NCBI RefSeq assembly: GCF_010731795.1
Contig: NZ_AP022591.1
Span: 992,001 to 1,056,000, forward strand
Direction of reading: 5' to 3'
DNA length: 64,000 nt
Source: Mycolicibacterium celeriflavum
GTDB lineage: Bacteria; Actinomycetota; Actinomycetes; Mycobacteriales; Mycobacteriaceae
This document shows positions 37,823 to 46,908 of this stretch, piece by piece (positions within the stretch are counted from its first letter, which is position 1; each line of letters starts with the position of its first letter). Below the pieces are notes generated by a model. That model was not told where the DNA came from. It ran no database searches and worked only from the letters and a program-made list of their open reading frames with translations. Both the position numbers and the translations under genes were made by a program.

Positions 37823-38986
37823 GTGTCCTACGCCGGCGCGCCCCAGTTCTGGCCGATCCAGCCGCCGTTCGAGCGCAAGGTGCGAAAGGTCGGGGCGCCG
37901 CTGGCGGTCCTCATCCTGCTCGGCACCGTGGCGGGGCTGATCATCGTCGGGCTGACCGCCCTCAATCCGATCGGCGCCGGTATCGGGCTGGTCCTGTCGA
38001 GCTTGACCATGGTGGTCGTGGTGCTGGCCTACGTGTGGCTGGACCGCTGGGAGCCGGAGCCCCCGCGGCTGTTGATCTTCGGCTTTCTGTGGGGCGCCTC
38101 GGTCGCCGTGGTGCTGTCGGTGCTTCTCGGGCTCTACCTCGAGTCCCTGATCGTCACCGGAGAGACGGACGAGGTCAGCTGGGTTTCGGTGGCCGTCATC
38201 GCGCCGGTGATCGAGGAGGCGGCCAAGGGCACGTTTCTGCTGTTCATGATGACCGGCCGGCGCCGCAACGAAGTCAATTCCCTGACCGACTGCCTGGTGT
38301 ACGCCGGGCTGGTCGGCGCCGGTTTCGCCTGGCTCGAGGACATCCTCTACATCGCCAGCGGGGAATCGCTCGGTGACTCGTTGCTGACCGCGGCGATGCG
38401 GCTGGTCATGGCGCCGTTTGCGCATTCGCTGTTCACCACGTTCTTCGGCATCGGCGTGTACTTCGCGCTGCATCACCGCAACGCGTTGACCAGGGTGGGC
38501 TACATCGGTTTGGGCTACCTGGCCGCGGTCGTCATGCACGGGCTGTGGAACGGCTCGTCGCTGCTGGGTGTCGGGTGGTATTTCGGCGTGTACCTGTTCT
38601 GGATGGTGCCGCTGTTCGTGTTAACGATCGTGCTCGGCGTGCAGAGCCGGCGCCGTGAGCAGGCCGTTGTCGCGGCCAAGCTGCCCGGCATGGTGGCTGC
38701 AGGCTTGGTGACGCCGAACGAGGCCACGTGGCTGGGCTCCCTACGGCACCGCAAGCAGGCTGTCGCGCTGGCAACCCGGCAGGGCGGGCGACCCGCCGGC
38801 AAGGCGGTCAACCGGTTCGCCGCCCAGGTCGTCGAGTTGGCGTTCGTCCGGGACCGGATCGACCGCGGCTTCGGGGATCAGCGCGTCTTCGCTCTGCAGA
38901 CCGAGGAGGCCTACGCGGTCCACGCTGCGCGAGCGGCCGCTCCGATGCTGCAGTGGCTCACCGGCCACCGCGCTCCGAGTCGCTGA
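37823..38986 (+). CDS. PrsW-family intramembrane metalloprotease
   Basis: A membrane protein of 387 residues with about eight helices. The PrsW/CPBP-type catalytic elements are visible: APVIEEAAKGTFL (Glu-Glu-x-x-Lys), GFAWLEDILY, AHSLFTTFFG and VMHGLWN, giving the Glu and His residues that bind the metal inside the membrane. PrsW proteases release anti-sigma factors; no sigma or anti-sigma gene is adjacent, so the target is unknown. A soluble Arg-rich helical tail follows (about 280-387). The GTG start is preceded by a -10 box. It is divergent from rpsA and ends 2 bp before convergent polA. Confidence 0.88.
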   Translation: MSYAGAPQFWPIQPPFERKVRKVGAPLAVLILLGTVAGLIIVGLTALNPIGAGIGLVLSSLTMVVVVLAYVWLDRWEPEPPRLLIFGFLWGASVAVVLSVLLGLYLESLIVTGETDEVSWVSVAVIAPVIEEAAKGTFLLFMMTGRRRNEVNSLTDCLVYAGLVGAGFAWLEDILYIASGESLGDSLLTAAMRLVMAPFAHSLFTTFFGIGVYFALHHRNALTRVGYIGLGYLAAVVMHGLWNGSSLLGVGWYFGVYLFWMVPLFVLTIVLGVQSRRREQAVVAAKLPGMVAAGLVTPNEATWLGSLRHRKQAVALATRQGGRPAGKAVNRFAAQVVELAFVRDRIDRGFGDQRVFALQTEEAYAVHAARAAAPMLQWLTGHRAPSR

Positions 38987-38987
38987 C

Positions 38988-41720
38988 TCAGTGTGCGGCC
39001 GCGTCCCAGCTGCGGCCATAGCCCACCGACACCTCCAGCGGCACATCCAGCGGGTACGCGTTGCCCATCTGCTCGCGCACCAGCTTCTCCACGGCGTCGC
39101 GCTCACCCTCGGCGACCTCGAAGAGCAGTTCGTCGTGCACCTGCAGCAACATCCGCGACGTCAGACCGGACTCCTTGAGCGCCTTGTCGACGTTGATCAT
39201 CGCCACCTTGATGATGTCGGCGGCGCTGCCCTGGATCGGCGCATTGAGCGCGGCCCGTTCGGCGGCCTCGCGCACGTTGCGGTTACTGCTGTCCAGCTCC
39301 GGCAGGTAGCGCCGCCTGCCGAACACCGTCGAGGTGTATCCGTCCTTACGGGCCTGGTCGACGACGTTGTGCAGGTAATCGCGCACCCCGCCGAACCGGT
39401 CGAAGTACTGCTCCATCTGCACTTTGGCTTCCTCGGTGGAGATCTTGAGCTGCGCAGAGAGCCCGTAGGCGCTCAGCCCGTACGCCAGCCCGTAGGACAT
39501 CGCCTTGACGCGGCGCCGCAGCTCCGCGGTGACTTCGTCGATCGGCACCGAGAATGCCCGCGACGCGACGAACGAGTGCAGATCCTCCCCGGTATTGAAC
39601 GCTTCGATCAGCCCCTCATCCTTCGACAGATGCGCCATGATGCGCATTTCGATCTGGCTGTAATCGGCCGTCATCAATTCGGAATAGCCCTTGCCCACGA
39701 CGAACGCGTCGCGGATGCGCCGGCCGGCGTCGGTGCGGATGGGGATGTTCTGCAGGTTCGGCTCGGTCGACGACAGGCGACCCGTCGCGGCGATGGTCTG
39801 GTTGAAGGTGGTGTGGATCCGGCCGTCGGAGGCGACCGAGGCCAGCAGCCCGTCGACGGTCACCTTCAACCGCGTCGCGTCGCGGTGGGTGAGCAGATGC
39901 TGCAGAAACGGATGCCCGGTCTTCTCGAAAAGGGACTGCAGCGCATCGGCGTCGGTGGTGTAGCCGGTCTTGGTGCGCTTGGTCTTCGGCATCGCCAGCT
40001 CGTCGAACAGCACCACCTGCAGCTGCTTCGGTGAACCGAGGTTGATCTGTTTGCCGATCACCGCATACGCCGCCTCAGCGGCGTCGCGGATCTGGTCGGC
40101 GAACTCGCTCTGCAACTGGCCGAGTTGCTCGAGGTCGACCGCGATGCCCGCGGTCTCCATGTCGGCCAGCACCCGCTGCACCGGCAACTCCATGTTGTTC
40201 AACAGCGCCAGCGAGTCGATACGGGTGAGCTCCTCGTCGAGCGCGTCGGCGAGATCCATCACCGCGCTGGCCCGCAGGATCACCGTCTGCACGGCCTGAC
40301 CGTCGACGCCATCACTGTCGTCGAGCAGCGAAAGTTGTTGCTGCTCAGGCGTTTCCGCGCGGAGTTCGCGCTTGAGGTAGCGCAGCGACAGATCGTCGAG
40401 TGCGAAGCTGCGCTGCCCTGGGCGGACGAGGTAGGCGGCCAGGGCGGTGTCCGACGTGACGCCGGCGAGCTTCCAGCCGCGGCCCTGCAGATCGTGCATC
40501 GCCAGCTTGGCTTCGTGTAGCGCCTTCGGCGGTCCGGGGTCGGCCAGCCAGGACGCCAGCGCCGCCTCGTCATCGGCGTTCAGCGTGGCAGTGTCGATGT
40601 AGCGCCCGTCGCCGTCCGCGGCGACGATGGCCAGTGCGGTCGCGTCGGCGTCGAAGGCCAGGTGCGTGCCGACCACAGCCATCCCGAACCTCTTACCCGA
40701 GCTGTGTTCGGCCAGCCACGCCGCGAGCTCTCCCGGTTCCAGCGCCCGCCCGCGCACGTCAAAACCCTGATCCACCTCGGGGTCCGCCGACGCCAACGTT
40801 TCGAACAGCCGGTCGCGCAACACCCGGAACTCCAGGTCGTCGAAGAGCCGATGGATCTGGTCGCGGTCCCACGGCTGCATGCGCAGGGTGTCCGGCGTCT
40901 GCGGGAGCGGCACGTCGCGAACGAGGTCGGTCAGTTCCCGGTTGAGCACGACGCTCGAGAGGTTCGCCCGCAGCGCATCGCCGACCTTGCCCTTCACGGA
41001 GTCGACGCTGTCGACCAGCGCCTGGAGGGAGCCGAATTCGGCGATCCACTTCGTCGCCGTCTTCTCCCCGACGCCGGGGATACCCGGCAGGTTGTCGCTG
41101 GGGTCACCGCGCAGGGCCGCGAAGTCCGGGTACTGCTGCGGGGTCAGGCCGTACTTCTCCAGCACCGCCTCCGGGGTGAACCGGGTCAGCTCGCTGACGC
41201 CCTTGCGCGGATACAGGACCGTGACGTCGTCGCTGACCAGTTGCAGCGAGTCGCGGTCACCACTGACCACCAGCACGCGATAGCCACCCGACTCGGCCTG
41301 CGTGGCCAGGGTGGCGATGATGTCGTCGGCCTCGAAGCCCGGTTCGGCGAGCACGGTGATGCCCAGCGCGCCCAGCACCTCTTTGGTGATGTCGATCTGG
41401 CCGCGGAACTCGTCGGGGGTCGAAGACCGGCCGGCCTTGTACTCGGGAAACTTGTCGACGCGGAACGTCTGGCGCGACACGTCGAACGCGGCCGCGATGT
41501 GGCTGGGCTGCTCGTCACGCAGCAGATTGATCAACATCGCGGTGAAGCCGTACACCGCGTTGGTGGTGAGCCCGCCCTGGGTCTTGAAGTTCTCGGCGGG
41601 CAGCGCGTAGAACGCCCGGTACGCCAGCGAATTGCCGTCGAGCAACATCAGTGTCGGTTTCTGTTCCGTGTGCTCGGACGCCGTCTTCTTGCCGGTGGCG
41701 GTGGTGGTGGCTGGGCTCAC
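38988..41720 (-). CDS. polA: DNA polymerase I
   Basis: Family A polymerase for Okazaki-fragment maturation and repair, 910 residues. The N-terminal 5'-3' exonuclease (about 20-310; LMLLDGNSLAYRAFYAL, GDPSDNLPGIPGVGEKTA) is complete. The middle 3'-5' exonuclease-like domain (about 320-510) lacks the acidic motifs, as usual in actinobacteria. The polymerase has motif A (TADYSQIEMRIMAHLS), motif B (RRRVKAMSYGLAYGLSAYGL) and motif C (LLQVHDELLFEV). The start is GTG 41720, six bases after TAGAGT: leaderless. Confidence 0.98.
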   Translation of the reverse strand: MSPATTTATGKKTASEHTEQKPTLMLLDGNSLAYRAFYALPAENFKTQGGLTTNAVYGFTAMLINLLRDEQPSHIAAAFDVSRQTFRVDKFPEYKAGRSSTPDEFRGQIDITKEVLGALGITVLAEPGFEADDIIATLATQAESGGYRVLVVSGDRDSLQLVSDDVTVLYPRKGVSELTRFTPEAVLEKYGLTPQQYPDFAALRGDPSDNLPGIPGVGEKTATKWIAEFGSLQALVDSVDSVKGKVGDALRANLSSVVLNRELTDLVRDVPLPQTPDTLRMQPWDRDQIHRLFDDLEFRVLRDRLFETLASADPEVDQGFDVRGRALEPGELAAWLAEHSSGKRFGMAVVGTHLAFDADATALAIVAADGDGRYIDTATLNADDEAALASWLADPGPPKALHEAKLAMHDLQGRGWKLAGVTSDTALAAYLVRPGQRSFALDDLSLRYLKRELRAETPEQQQLSLLDDSDGVDGQAVQTVILRASAVMDLADALDEELTRIDSLALLNNMELPVQRVLADMETAGIAVDLEQLGQLQSEFADQIRDAAEAAYAVIGKQINLGSPKQLQVVLFDELAMPKTKRTKTGYTTDADALQSLFEKTGHPFLQHLLTHRDATRLKVTVDGLLASVASDGRIHTTFNQTIAATGRLSSTEPNLQNIPIRTDAGRRIRDAFVVGKGYSELMTADYSQIEMRIMAHLSKDEGLIEAFNTGEDLHSFVASRAFSVPIDEVTAELRRRVKAMSYGLAYGLSAYGLSAQLKISTEEAKVQMEQYFDRFGGVRDYLHNVVDQARKDGYTSTVFGRRRYLPELDSSNRNVREAAERAALNAPIQGSAADIIKVAMINVDKALKESGLTSRMLLQVHDELLFEVAEGERDAVEKLVREQMGNAYPLDVPLEVSVGYGRSWDAAAH

Positions 41721-41726
41721 GGCCCT

Positions 41727-41732
41727 ACTCTA
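41727..41732 (-). promoter_or_regulatory. -10 box of polA, leaderless layout
   Basis: TAGAGT, then AGGGCC, then GTG 41720. Confidence 0.6.
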
Positions 41733-41824
41733 TGCATCGGCGGTGACATGGGAGCCACCGTGGCGCTCGCGCTCGCGGTGTCCCACTCAACTGGAACACG
41801 TTTCAGTTTCACCGCGCGACTCGG

Positions 41825-41830
41825 TACGCT
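41825..41830 (+). promoter_or_regulatory. -10 box of the DUF35/lipid-transfer pair
   Basis: TACGCT, seven bases before GTG 41838: leaderless layout. Confidence 0.55.
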
Positions 41831-41837
41831 GACCCGC

Positions 41838-42275
41838 GTGTCAGCTTCCACTCAACCCGCGGTCGAAGGTTGGTTCGCCACCGATGGATCCGGGGAGGCC
41901 TATCTGATCGGCGGTAAGTGCCACCAGTGCGGCACTTACGTGTTCCCGCCGCGTGCCAACAACTGTCCGAACCCGACTTGCGACGGCGACGAGTTGGCCC
42001 AGGTTCCGCTGTCGCGGCGCGGGACGCTGTGGAGTTACACCGAGAACCGCTACGCTCCCCCGCCGCCGTATCCGGCGCCAGATCCCTTCGAGCCCTTCGC
42101 CGTTGCCGCGGTGGAACTGGCCGAGGAGGGCCTCATCGTGTTGGGCAAGGTAGTCGAGGGAACGCTGGCCGCGGACCTGAAAGTCGGCATGGAGATGGAA
42201 CTGACCACGATGCCGTTGTTCGTCGACGACGACGGCGTCGAGCGCGTCGTGCACGCATGGAGGCCCGCATCATGA
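41838..42275 (+). CDS. DUF35 zinc-ribbon/OB-fold protein, partner of the thiolase-like enzyme
   Basis: A 145-residue protein with an N-terminal zinc ribbon (GGKCHQCGTYVFPP and NNCPNPTCDGDEL, four Cys) and an OB fold (RRGTLWSYTENRYAP onward). DUF35 proteins form complexes with thiolase-like proteins acting on sterol side-chain or acyl-CoA intermediates. The thiolase-like gene overlaps by four bases (ATGA), supporting a complex. It corresponds in position to Rv1628c. Confidence 0.88.
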   Translation: MSASTQPAVEGWFATDGSGEAYLIGGKCHQCGTYVFPPRANNCPNPTCDGDELAQVPLSRRGTLWSYTENRYAPPPPYPAPDPFEPFAVAAVELAEEGLIVLGKVVEGTLAADLKVGMEMELTTMPLFVDDDGVERVVHAWRPAS

Positions 42276-43471
42276 GTCCCGAACCGCTGTACATCCTGGG
42301 CGCGGGCATGCACCCGTGGGGCAAGTGGGGGCGCGACTTCACCGAGTACGGCGTCGTCGCCGCGCGGGCCGCGTTGGCCGAGGCGGGTTTGGACTGGCGC
42401 CAGATCCAGCTGGTCGCGGGCGCCGACACGATCCGCAACGGCTATCCGGGCTTCGTGGCGGGCGCGACGTTCGCGCAGAAGCTGGGTTGGAACGGCGTGC
42501 CGGTGTCGTCCAGTTACGCGGCGTGCGCCAGCGGTTCACAGGCGTTGCAGAGCGCACGCGCCCAGATTCTGGCGGGCTTCTGCGATGTGGCGCTGGTGAT
42601 CGGCGCAGACACCACCCCGAAGGGATTCTTCGCCCCGGTCGGCGGCGAGCGCCGCAACGACCCCGACTGGCAACGCTTCCACCTCATCGGCGCCACCAAC
42701 ACGGTGTACTTCGCGCTGCTGGCGCGCCGACGCATGGACCTCTACGGCGCCACTCTCGAAGACTTCGCCGCGGTGAAGGTCAAGAACGCCAAGCACGGGC
42801 TCGACAACCCGAACGCGCGCTACCGCAAAGAAGCCACGATCGAGGATGTGCTGGCCAGCCCGGTGGTCTCCGATCCCCTTCGGCTGCTGGACATCTGCGC
42901 GACGTCTGACGGCGCGGCGGCACTGGTGGTGGCGAGCAAGTCGTTCGCGGAGAAGCATCTCGGCTCACTCGACGGGGTGCCGTCGGTACGGGCAGTCAGC
43001 ACGGTCACGCCGCAGTATCCGCAACATCTACCCGAATTGCCCGACATCGCAACGGATTCCACCGCGGTGGTGAATGCGCCGCAGCGGGTGTTCAAAGACC
43101 AGATCCTCGACGCCGCCTACGCCGAAGCCGGTATCGGTCCCGAAGACCTGAGCCTCGCAGAGGTGTACGACCTGTCCACGGCGCTGGAACTCGACTGGTA
43201 TGAGCATCTCGGCCTGTGCGCGAAAGGCGAGGCGGAGCAATTGCTGCGCAGCGGCGCGACGGCGATCGGCGGAAAGATCCCGGTCAACCCGTCCGGCGGA
43301 CTGGCCTGCTTCGGCGAAGCAATTCCGGCGCAAGCGATTGCCCAGGTCTGCGAGCTGACCTGGCAGCTCAAGGGGCAGGCGACCGGCCGGCAGGTCGAGG
43401 GCGCCAAGGTGGGAGTCACCGCCAACCAGGGCCTGTTCGGCCACGGCTCGTCCGTGATCGTCGCCCGCTGA
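42272..43471 (+). CDS. Thiolase-like lipid-transfer protein (Rv1627c-like)
   Basis: A thiolase-superfamily protein of 399 residues (SCP-x type), coupled to the DUF35 gene. The nucleophile-loop Cys is Cys85 (SSYAACASGSQAL), and the C-terminal GLFGHGSS and NPSGGLACFGE motifs are present. Such pairs catalyse thiolysis or retro-aldol cleavage of acyl-CoA, for example in sterol side-chain degradation; the substrate is not known here. ATG 42272 overlaps the DUF35 stop. Confidence 0.9.
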   Translation: MSPEPLYILGAGMHPWGKWGRDFTEYGVVAARAALAEAGLDWRQIQLVAGADTIRNGYPGFVAGATFAQKLGWNGVPVSSSYAACASGSQALQSARAQILAGFCDVALVIGADTTPKGFFAPVGGERRNDPDWQRFHLIGATNTVYFALLARRRMDLYGATLEDFAAVKVKNAKHGLDNPNARYRKEATIEDVLASPVVSDPLRLLDICATSDGAAALVVASKSFAEKHLGSLDGVPSVRAVSTVTPQYPQHLPELPDIATDSTAVVNAPQRVFKDQILDAAYAEAGIGPEDLSLAEVYDLSTALELDWYEHLGLCAKGEAEQLLRSGATAIGGKIPVNPSGGLACFGEAIPAQAIAQVCELTWQLKGQATGRQVEGAKVGVTANQGLFGHGSSVIVAR

Positions 43472-43487
43472 GCGGGCAGTTCGGCAA

Positions 43488-44174
43488 TTGCTCGCTAGGC
43501 AGTTCGAGCCCTACGGGCCCTCGTACTGGGGCGCGTTGGCGGTCTTCGTCATCGGCGCCGTCCTGCTGGTGTGGGCGGGCCGCAGCCAGAGCGACCGGCA
43601 CGCTGAAGTTCTGAGCCGCAGCCTCGGTGCGGTGACCGCGGTGATCTATGCCGCGATCCTGGTCTACAACCTGGTCCCGCCGACCCTTGCGGGTTCGGTG
43701 CCACTGCAACTCACCGACCTGGCAACCGTGGTCGCAGCGTATGCGCTGTGGACACAACGACATTGGGCGTACGCCCTGACCTACTACTGGGGTCTGGTGC
43801 TGAGCGTGCAGGCGCTGATATCCCCGGTCCTGCGTGGGCCCGACTTCCCGCACTACCGGTTCCTCGCCTTCTACGCGATACATCTGTTGGTGGTGTGGGC
43901 GGCCATCTACCTCACCTGGGGCCGTGGCCTGCGACCCGATTGGCGTAGCCTGCGATTCGCGATTTTCGTCACGCTCATCTGGGCGGCGGCCACGATGGTC
44001 TTCAACGCAGTCGCCGGCACCAATTACGGCTTCCTGAACGCCAAACCGTCCACCGCGTCGCTGTTGGATGTGTTGGGTCCGTGGCCGGTGTACGTACTCG
44101 TCGGGGCAACTCTGGTCGCCGCTGTTTGGGCGTTGATGACGTGGCCGTGGGCAGCCCGTCGGTCAAGGAACTGA
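43488..44174 (+). CDS. TIGR02206/YwaF-type integral membrane protein
   Basis: A 228-residue protein with six to seven membrane helices, of the YwaF/TIGR02206 type without known function. Typical features are QFEPYGPSYWGAL near the start, a polar QLTDLATVVAAYALW segment, and TNYGFLNAKPSTASLLDVLGPWP near the end. The start is TTG 43488, the first start codon after the thiolase stop; no better site was found, so the true N-terminus is uncertain. It follows the thiolase-like gene by 16 bp. Confidence 0.75.
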   Translation: MLARQFEPYGPSYWGALAVFVIGAVLLVWAGRSQSDRHAEVLSRSLGAVTAVIYAAILVYNLVPPTLAGSVPLQLTDLATVVAAYALWTQRHWAYALTYYWGLVLSVQALISPVLRGPDFPHYRFLAFYAIHLLVVWAAIYLTWGRGLRPDWRSLRFAIFVTLIWAAATMVFNAVAGTNYGFLNAKPSTASLLDVLGPWPVYVLVGATLVAAVWALMTWPWAARRSRN

Positions 44175-44175
44175 G

Positions 44176-44931
44176 TCAGGCCACGCCGAGGTAGGCAGCG
44201 CGAATGCTGTCATCGGCCAACAAGTCTCGGGCATTACCTTCGCGGGTGACCTCACCGGTCTCCAGAATGTAGGCGCGGTCCGAACGGCTCAGCGCCTGTT
44301 GTGCGTTCTGTTCGACCAGCAGCACGGTGGTGCCCTGGGCGTTGATCTCGCCGATGATCCGGAAGATCTGGGAGATCACCATCGGCGCCAGTCCCATGGA
44401 CGGCTCGTCGAGCAGCAGCACCCGCGGTCGGGCCATCAGCGCCCGTCCGATGGCCAGCATCTGCTGCTCGCCACCCGAGAGCGTGCCACCCACCTGGCTG
44501 CGGCGTTCGGCGAGCCGGGGAAACGTCTCCAGAACCCAGTCCAGGTGCTGCCGGTGTTCGGACCGCGAGGCGAATTTGCGCCCGTAACAGCCCATCTCGA
44601 GGTTCTCCACGACCGACATCCCGGGGAAGACACCGCGCCCCTCGGGGGCCTGCACCAGCCCCTGGATCACCCGCTGGTGGGCTTTGACCTTGCTGATGTC
44701 GGCGCCCTCGAACCAGATCGAACCCGACGTCAGCGGCAGCAGCCCCGAGATGGCCCGCATGGTGGTCGTCTTGCCGGCTCCGTTGGAACCGAGCAGCGTC
44801 ACCAGTTCACCTTCGCGAACGGTCAACGAGATCCCGTGCAGCGCACGGATCCTCCCGTACTGCACCACGATGTCACGCAACTCGAGGATGACGGGCCGCT
44901 CGGTTGCCGGCGAATCATTCGGCTGTGTCAT
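44176..44931 (-). CDS. livF: Branched-chain amino acid ABC transporter ATP-binding protein LivF
   Basis: One of two ATPases of the Liv importer, 251 residues. Walker A GSNGAGKTT, signature LSGGEQQMLAIGRAL, Walker B VLLLDEPSMGLAP and the switch His region (VEQNAQQAL) are complete. It is the last gene of the livK-H-M-G-F unit and overlaps livG by 17 bp. Confidence 0.94.
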   Translation of the reverse strand: MTQPNDSPATERPVILELRDIVVQYGRIRALHGISLTVREGELVTLLGSNGAGKTTTMRAISGLLPLTSGSIWFEGADISKVKAHQRVIQGLVQAPEGRGVFPGMSVVENLEMGCYGRKFASRSEHRQHLDWVLETFPRLAERRSQVGGTLSGGEQQMLAIGRALMARPRVLLLDEPSMGLAPMVISQIFRIIGEINAQGTTVLLVEQNAQQALSRSDRAYILETGEVTREGNARDLLADDSIRAAYLGVA

Positions 44932-45742
44932 CGGGCACCCCCAAATACGCTGCGATCACCTTCGGATCCTCGCGGATCTCCGCGGGCAGGCCGTCGGCGA
45001 TCTTGCGGCCGAACTCCAGCACCACGATCCGATCGGTCACCCCCATCACCAGCCTCATATCGTGTTCGATCAGCAGCACGGTGTAGCCGTCGTCGCGGAT
45101 CTTCTGGATCAACTCGATGAGCGCGGCCTTCTCCCGCGGGTTGAATCCGGCCGCCGGTTCATCCAGGCACAGCAGTTTCGGTTCGGTGGCCAGCGCGCGG
45201 GCGATCTCCAGCCGTCGTTGATCTCCGTAGGAGAGGTTCTTCGCCTTCTCCTCGCCGCGGTGTGCGATGCCGACAAAATGAAGTAGTGCAGCCGATCTCT
45301 CGATCGCCGAGTGCTCCTCGCGTCTGTGGCGCGGGGTTCGGACCAGTGCACCGGGCACCGATGTGAAGTGTCTCGCGTCGGTGCCCACCATGACGTTCTC
45401 CAGGGCGGTCATCTCGCCCCACAACCGGATGTTCTGGAAGGTGCGCGCTATTCCGCGGCGGGTGATCTGGTGCCGTTTGACCCGGCCCAGTGGCGCGCCG
45501 TCGAACGTGACCGTTCCCGACGTCGGGCGGTACACCCCGGTGATCGCGTTGAAGCAGGTGGTCTTACCGGCGCCGTTCGGGCCGATCATGCCGAGGATCT
45601 CGCCGCGACGGATGTCGAACGACACCGAGTCCAGCGCTGTCAACCCGCCGAACTTCATTGTGAGATCCGTTGTCCTCAAAAGTATCTCGCCCTCGGCGGT
45701 ATGGATTTCGCGGTGGACGCCCGCCAATTCCTCGATCGTCAT
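44915..45742 (-). CDS. livG: Branched-chain amino acid ABC transporter ATP-binding protein LivG
   Basis: The second Liv ATPase, 275 residues: Walker A GPNGAGKTTCFNAITG, signature LSYGDQRRLEIARAL, Walker B LLCLDEPAAGFNP, and LivG-type C-terminus (KKIADGLPAEIREDPKVIAAYLG). ATG 45742 overlaps the livM stop by four bases; the frame is open upstream but without family sequence. Confidence 0.94.
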   Translation of the reverse strand: MTIEELAGVHREIHTAEGEILLRTTDLTMKFGGLTALDSVSFDIRRGEILGMIGPNGAGKTTCFNAITGVYRPTSGTVTFDGAPLGRVKRHQITRRGIARTFQNIRLWGEMTALENVMVGTDARHFTSVPGALVRTPRHRREEHSAIERSAALLHFVGIAHRGEEKAKNLSYGDQRRLEIARALATEPKLLCLDEPAAGFNPREKAALIELIQKIRDDGYTVLLIEHDMRLVMGVTDRIVVLEFGRKIADGLPAEIREDPKVIAAYLGVPDDTAE

Positions 45743-46908
45743 CGCGCCGATTCCTTCTCCGGTGAGCGCAGCAGGTCGCGTGCCGCCCTGCCGTAGGCGA
45801 GCAGTTGTTGGCGGGCCGGGAACAGGCCTTGCGGTCGGAAGATCATCAGCACCACCAGCGCCAGCCCGAAGAACAGGTACTTCAGGTCGCCGAGGTTGAT
45901 ACCGAGGAACTCCACCCCGAGCAGTCGGTTCGGCAGGTAGACGATGATGAACGCACCCACCACCACGCCGAGCTTGTTTCCCTGCCCGCCGAGCACCACG
46001 GCACACAGGAACAGCATCGAGTTGATGATGTTGAACGTCGGCGGCGCTACGAACTGCACCTGGCCCGCGTACAGCGCGCCGGACAGTCCGCCGATCGCCG
46101 CGCCGATCACGAACGCCCACAACTTGAACCGGAAGGTGTTGACGCCCATGACTTCCGCGGCGTCCTCGTCTTCCCGGATCGCGATCCAGGCGCGTCCGAC
46201 GCGGCTGCGTTCGAGGTTGCCGACCAACAGCAGGATTCCGACCATCATCACGATGCCCAGCCAGAACCACCACGTGCCGTAATTGGCGTCGCCCGCGGAG
46301 TTTCCGCTGGAGAACACGCCTTCGGGGACGCGTTCGCTCTCCCCGAACCGCGGATAGGCGACCTCGTTGAGGCCGCGCGGGCCGTTGGTCACCTCCGAGA
46401 GGTTGTCAGCCAACAGTCGGATGATCTCGCCGAAACCCAGCGTGACGATCGCGAGGTAGTCGCCGCGGAGCCGCAGCGTCGGCGTTCCGAGGATGAGGCC
46501 GGTCAGCGCGGTGATGGCCATCGCCAGCGGCACGCAGGCCAGCCACGCCCAGTCCTCGTTGAACCATCCCGTCGCACCCATCTTGTTCCACGGACTATTG
46601 GGACTGGTCAGCAGCGCGACGGTGTACGCACCCACGGCGTAGAAGCCGACGTAGCCGAGGTCGAGCAGACCGGCCTGGCCCACCACGACGTTGAGCCCGA
46701 TCGCGATGATGGCGACCATGGCGAATTGCGCCATGGTCCCGCCGAAGCTGATGTTCGGCGTGTTCAGGAAGGGCGGCGGGAAGAGCGGCAACAAGGCGAG
46801 CAGACCGAAGGCGAGCACGCCGAAGCCCCACTTCTGCACACGCGAAAGGCCGTCCCACCAACGCCGCAACGCATCGCCTGGCGCCAAGGCCTTGTCAGAG
46901 AGACTCAT
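45739..46908 (-). CDS. livM: Branched-chain amino acid ABC transporter permease LivM
   Basis: A Liv permease of 389 residues with about ten helices (ALNVVVGQAGLLDLGYVGFYAVGAY is the typical first core motif) and the conserved cytoplasmic EAA-like loop near GVNTFRFKLWAFVIGAAIGG. The N-terminal 35 residues form an extra cytoplasmic segment. It overlaps livH by four bases. Confidence 0.94.
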   Translation of the reverse strand: MSLSDKALAPGDALRRWWDGLSRVQKWGFGVLAFGLLALLPLFPPPFLNTPNISFGGTMAQFAMVAIIAIGLNVVVGQAGLLDLGYVGFYAVGAYTVALLTSPNSPWNKMGATGWFNEDWAWLACVPLAMAITALTGLILGTPTLRLRGDYLAIVTLGFGEIIRLLADNLSEVTNGPRGLNEVAYPRFGESERVPEGVFSSGNSAGDANYGTWWFWLGIVMMVGILLLVGNLERSRVGRAWIAIREDEDAAEVMGVNTFRFKLWAFVIGAAIGGLSGALYAGQVQFVAPPTFNIINSMLFLCAVVLGGQGNKLGVVVGAFIIVYLPNRLLGVEFLGINLGDLKYLFFGLALVVLMIFRPQGLFPARQQLLAYGRAARDLLRSPEKESAR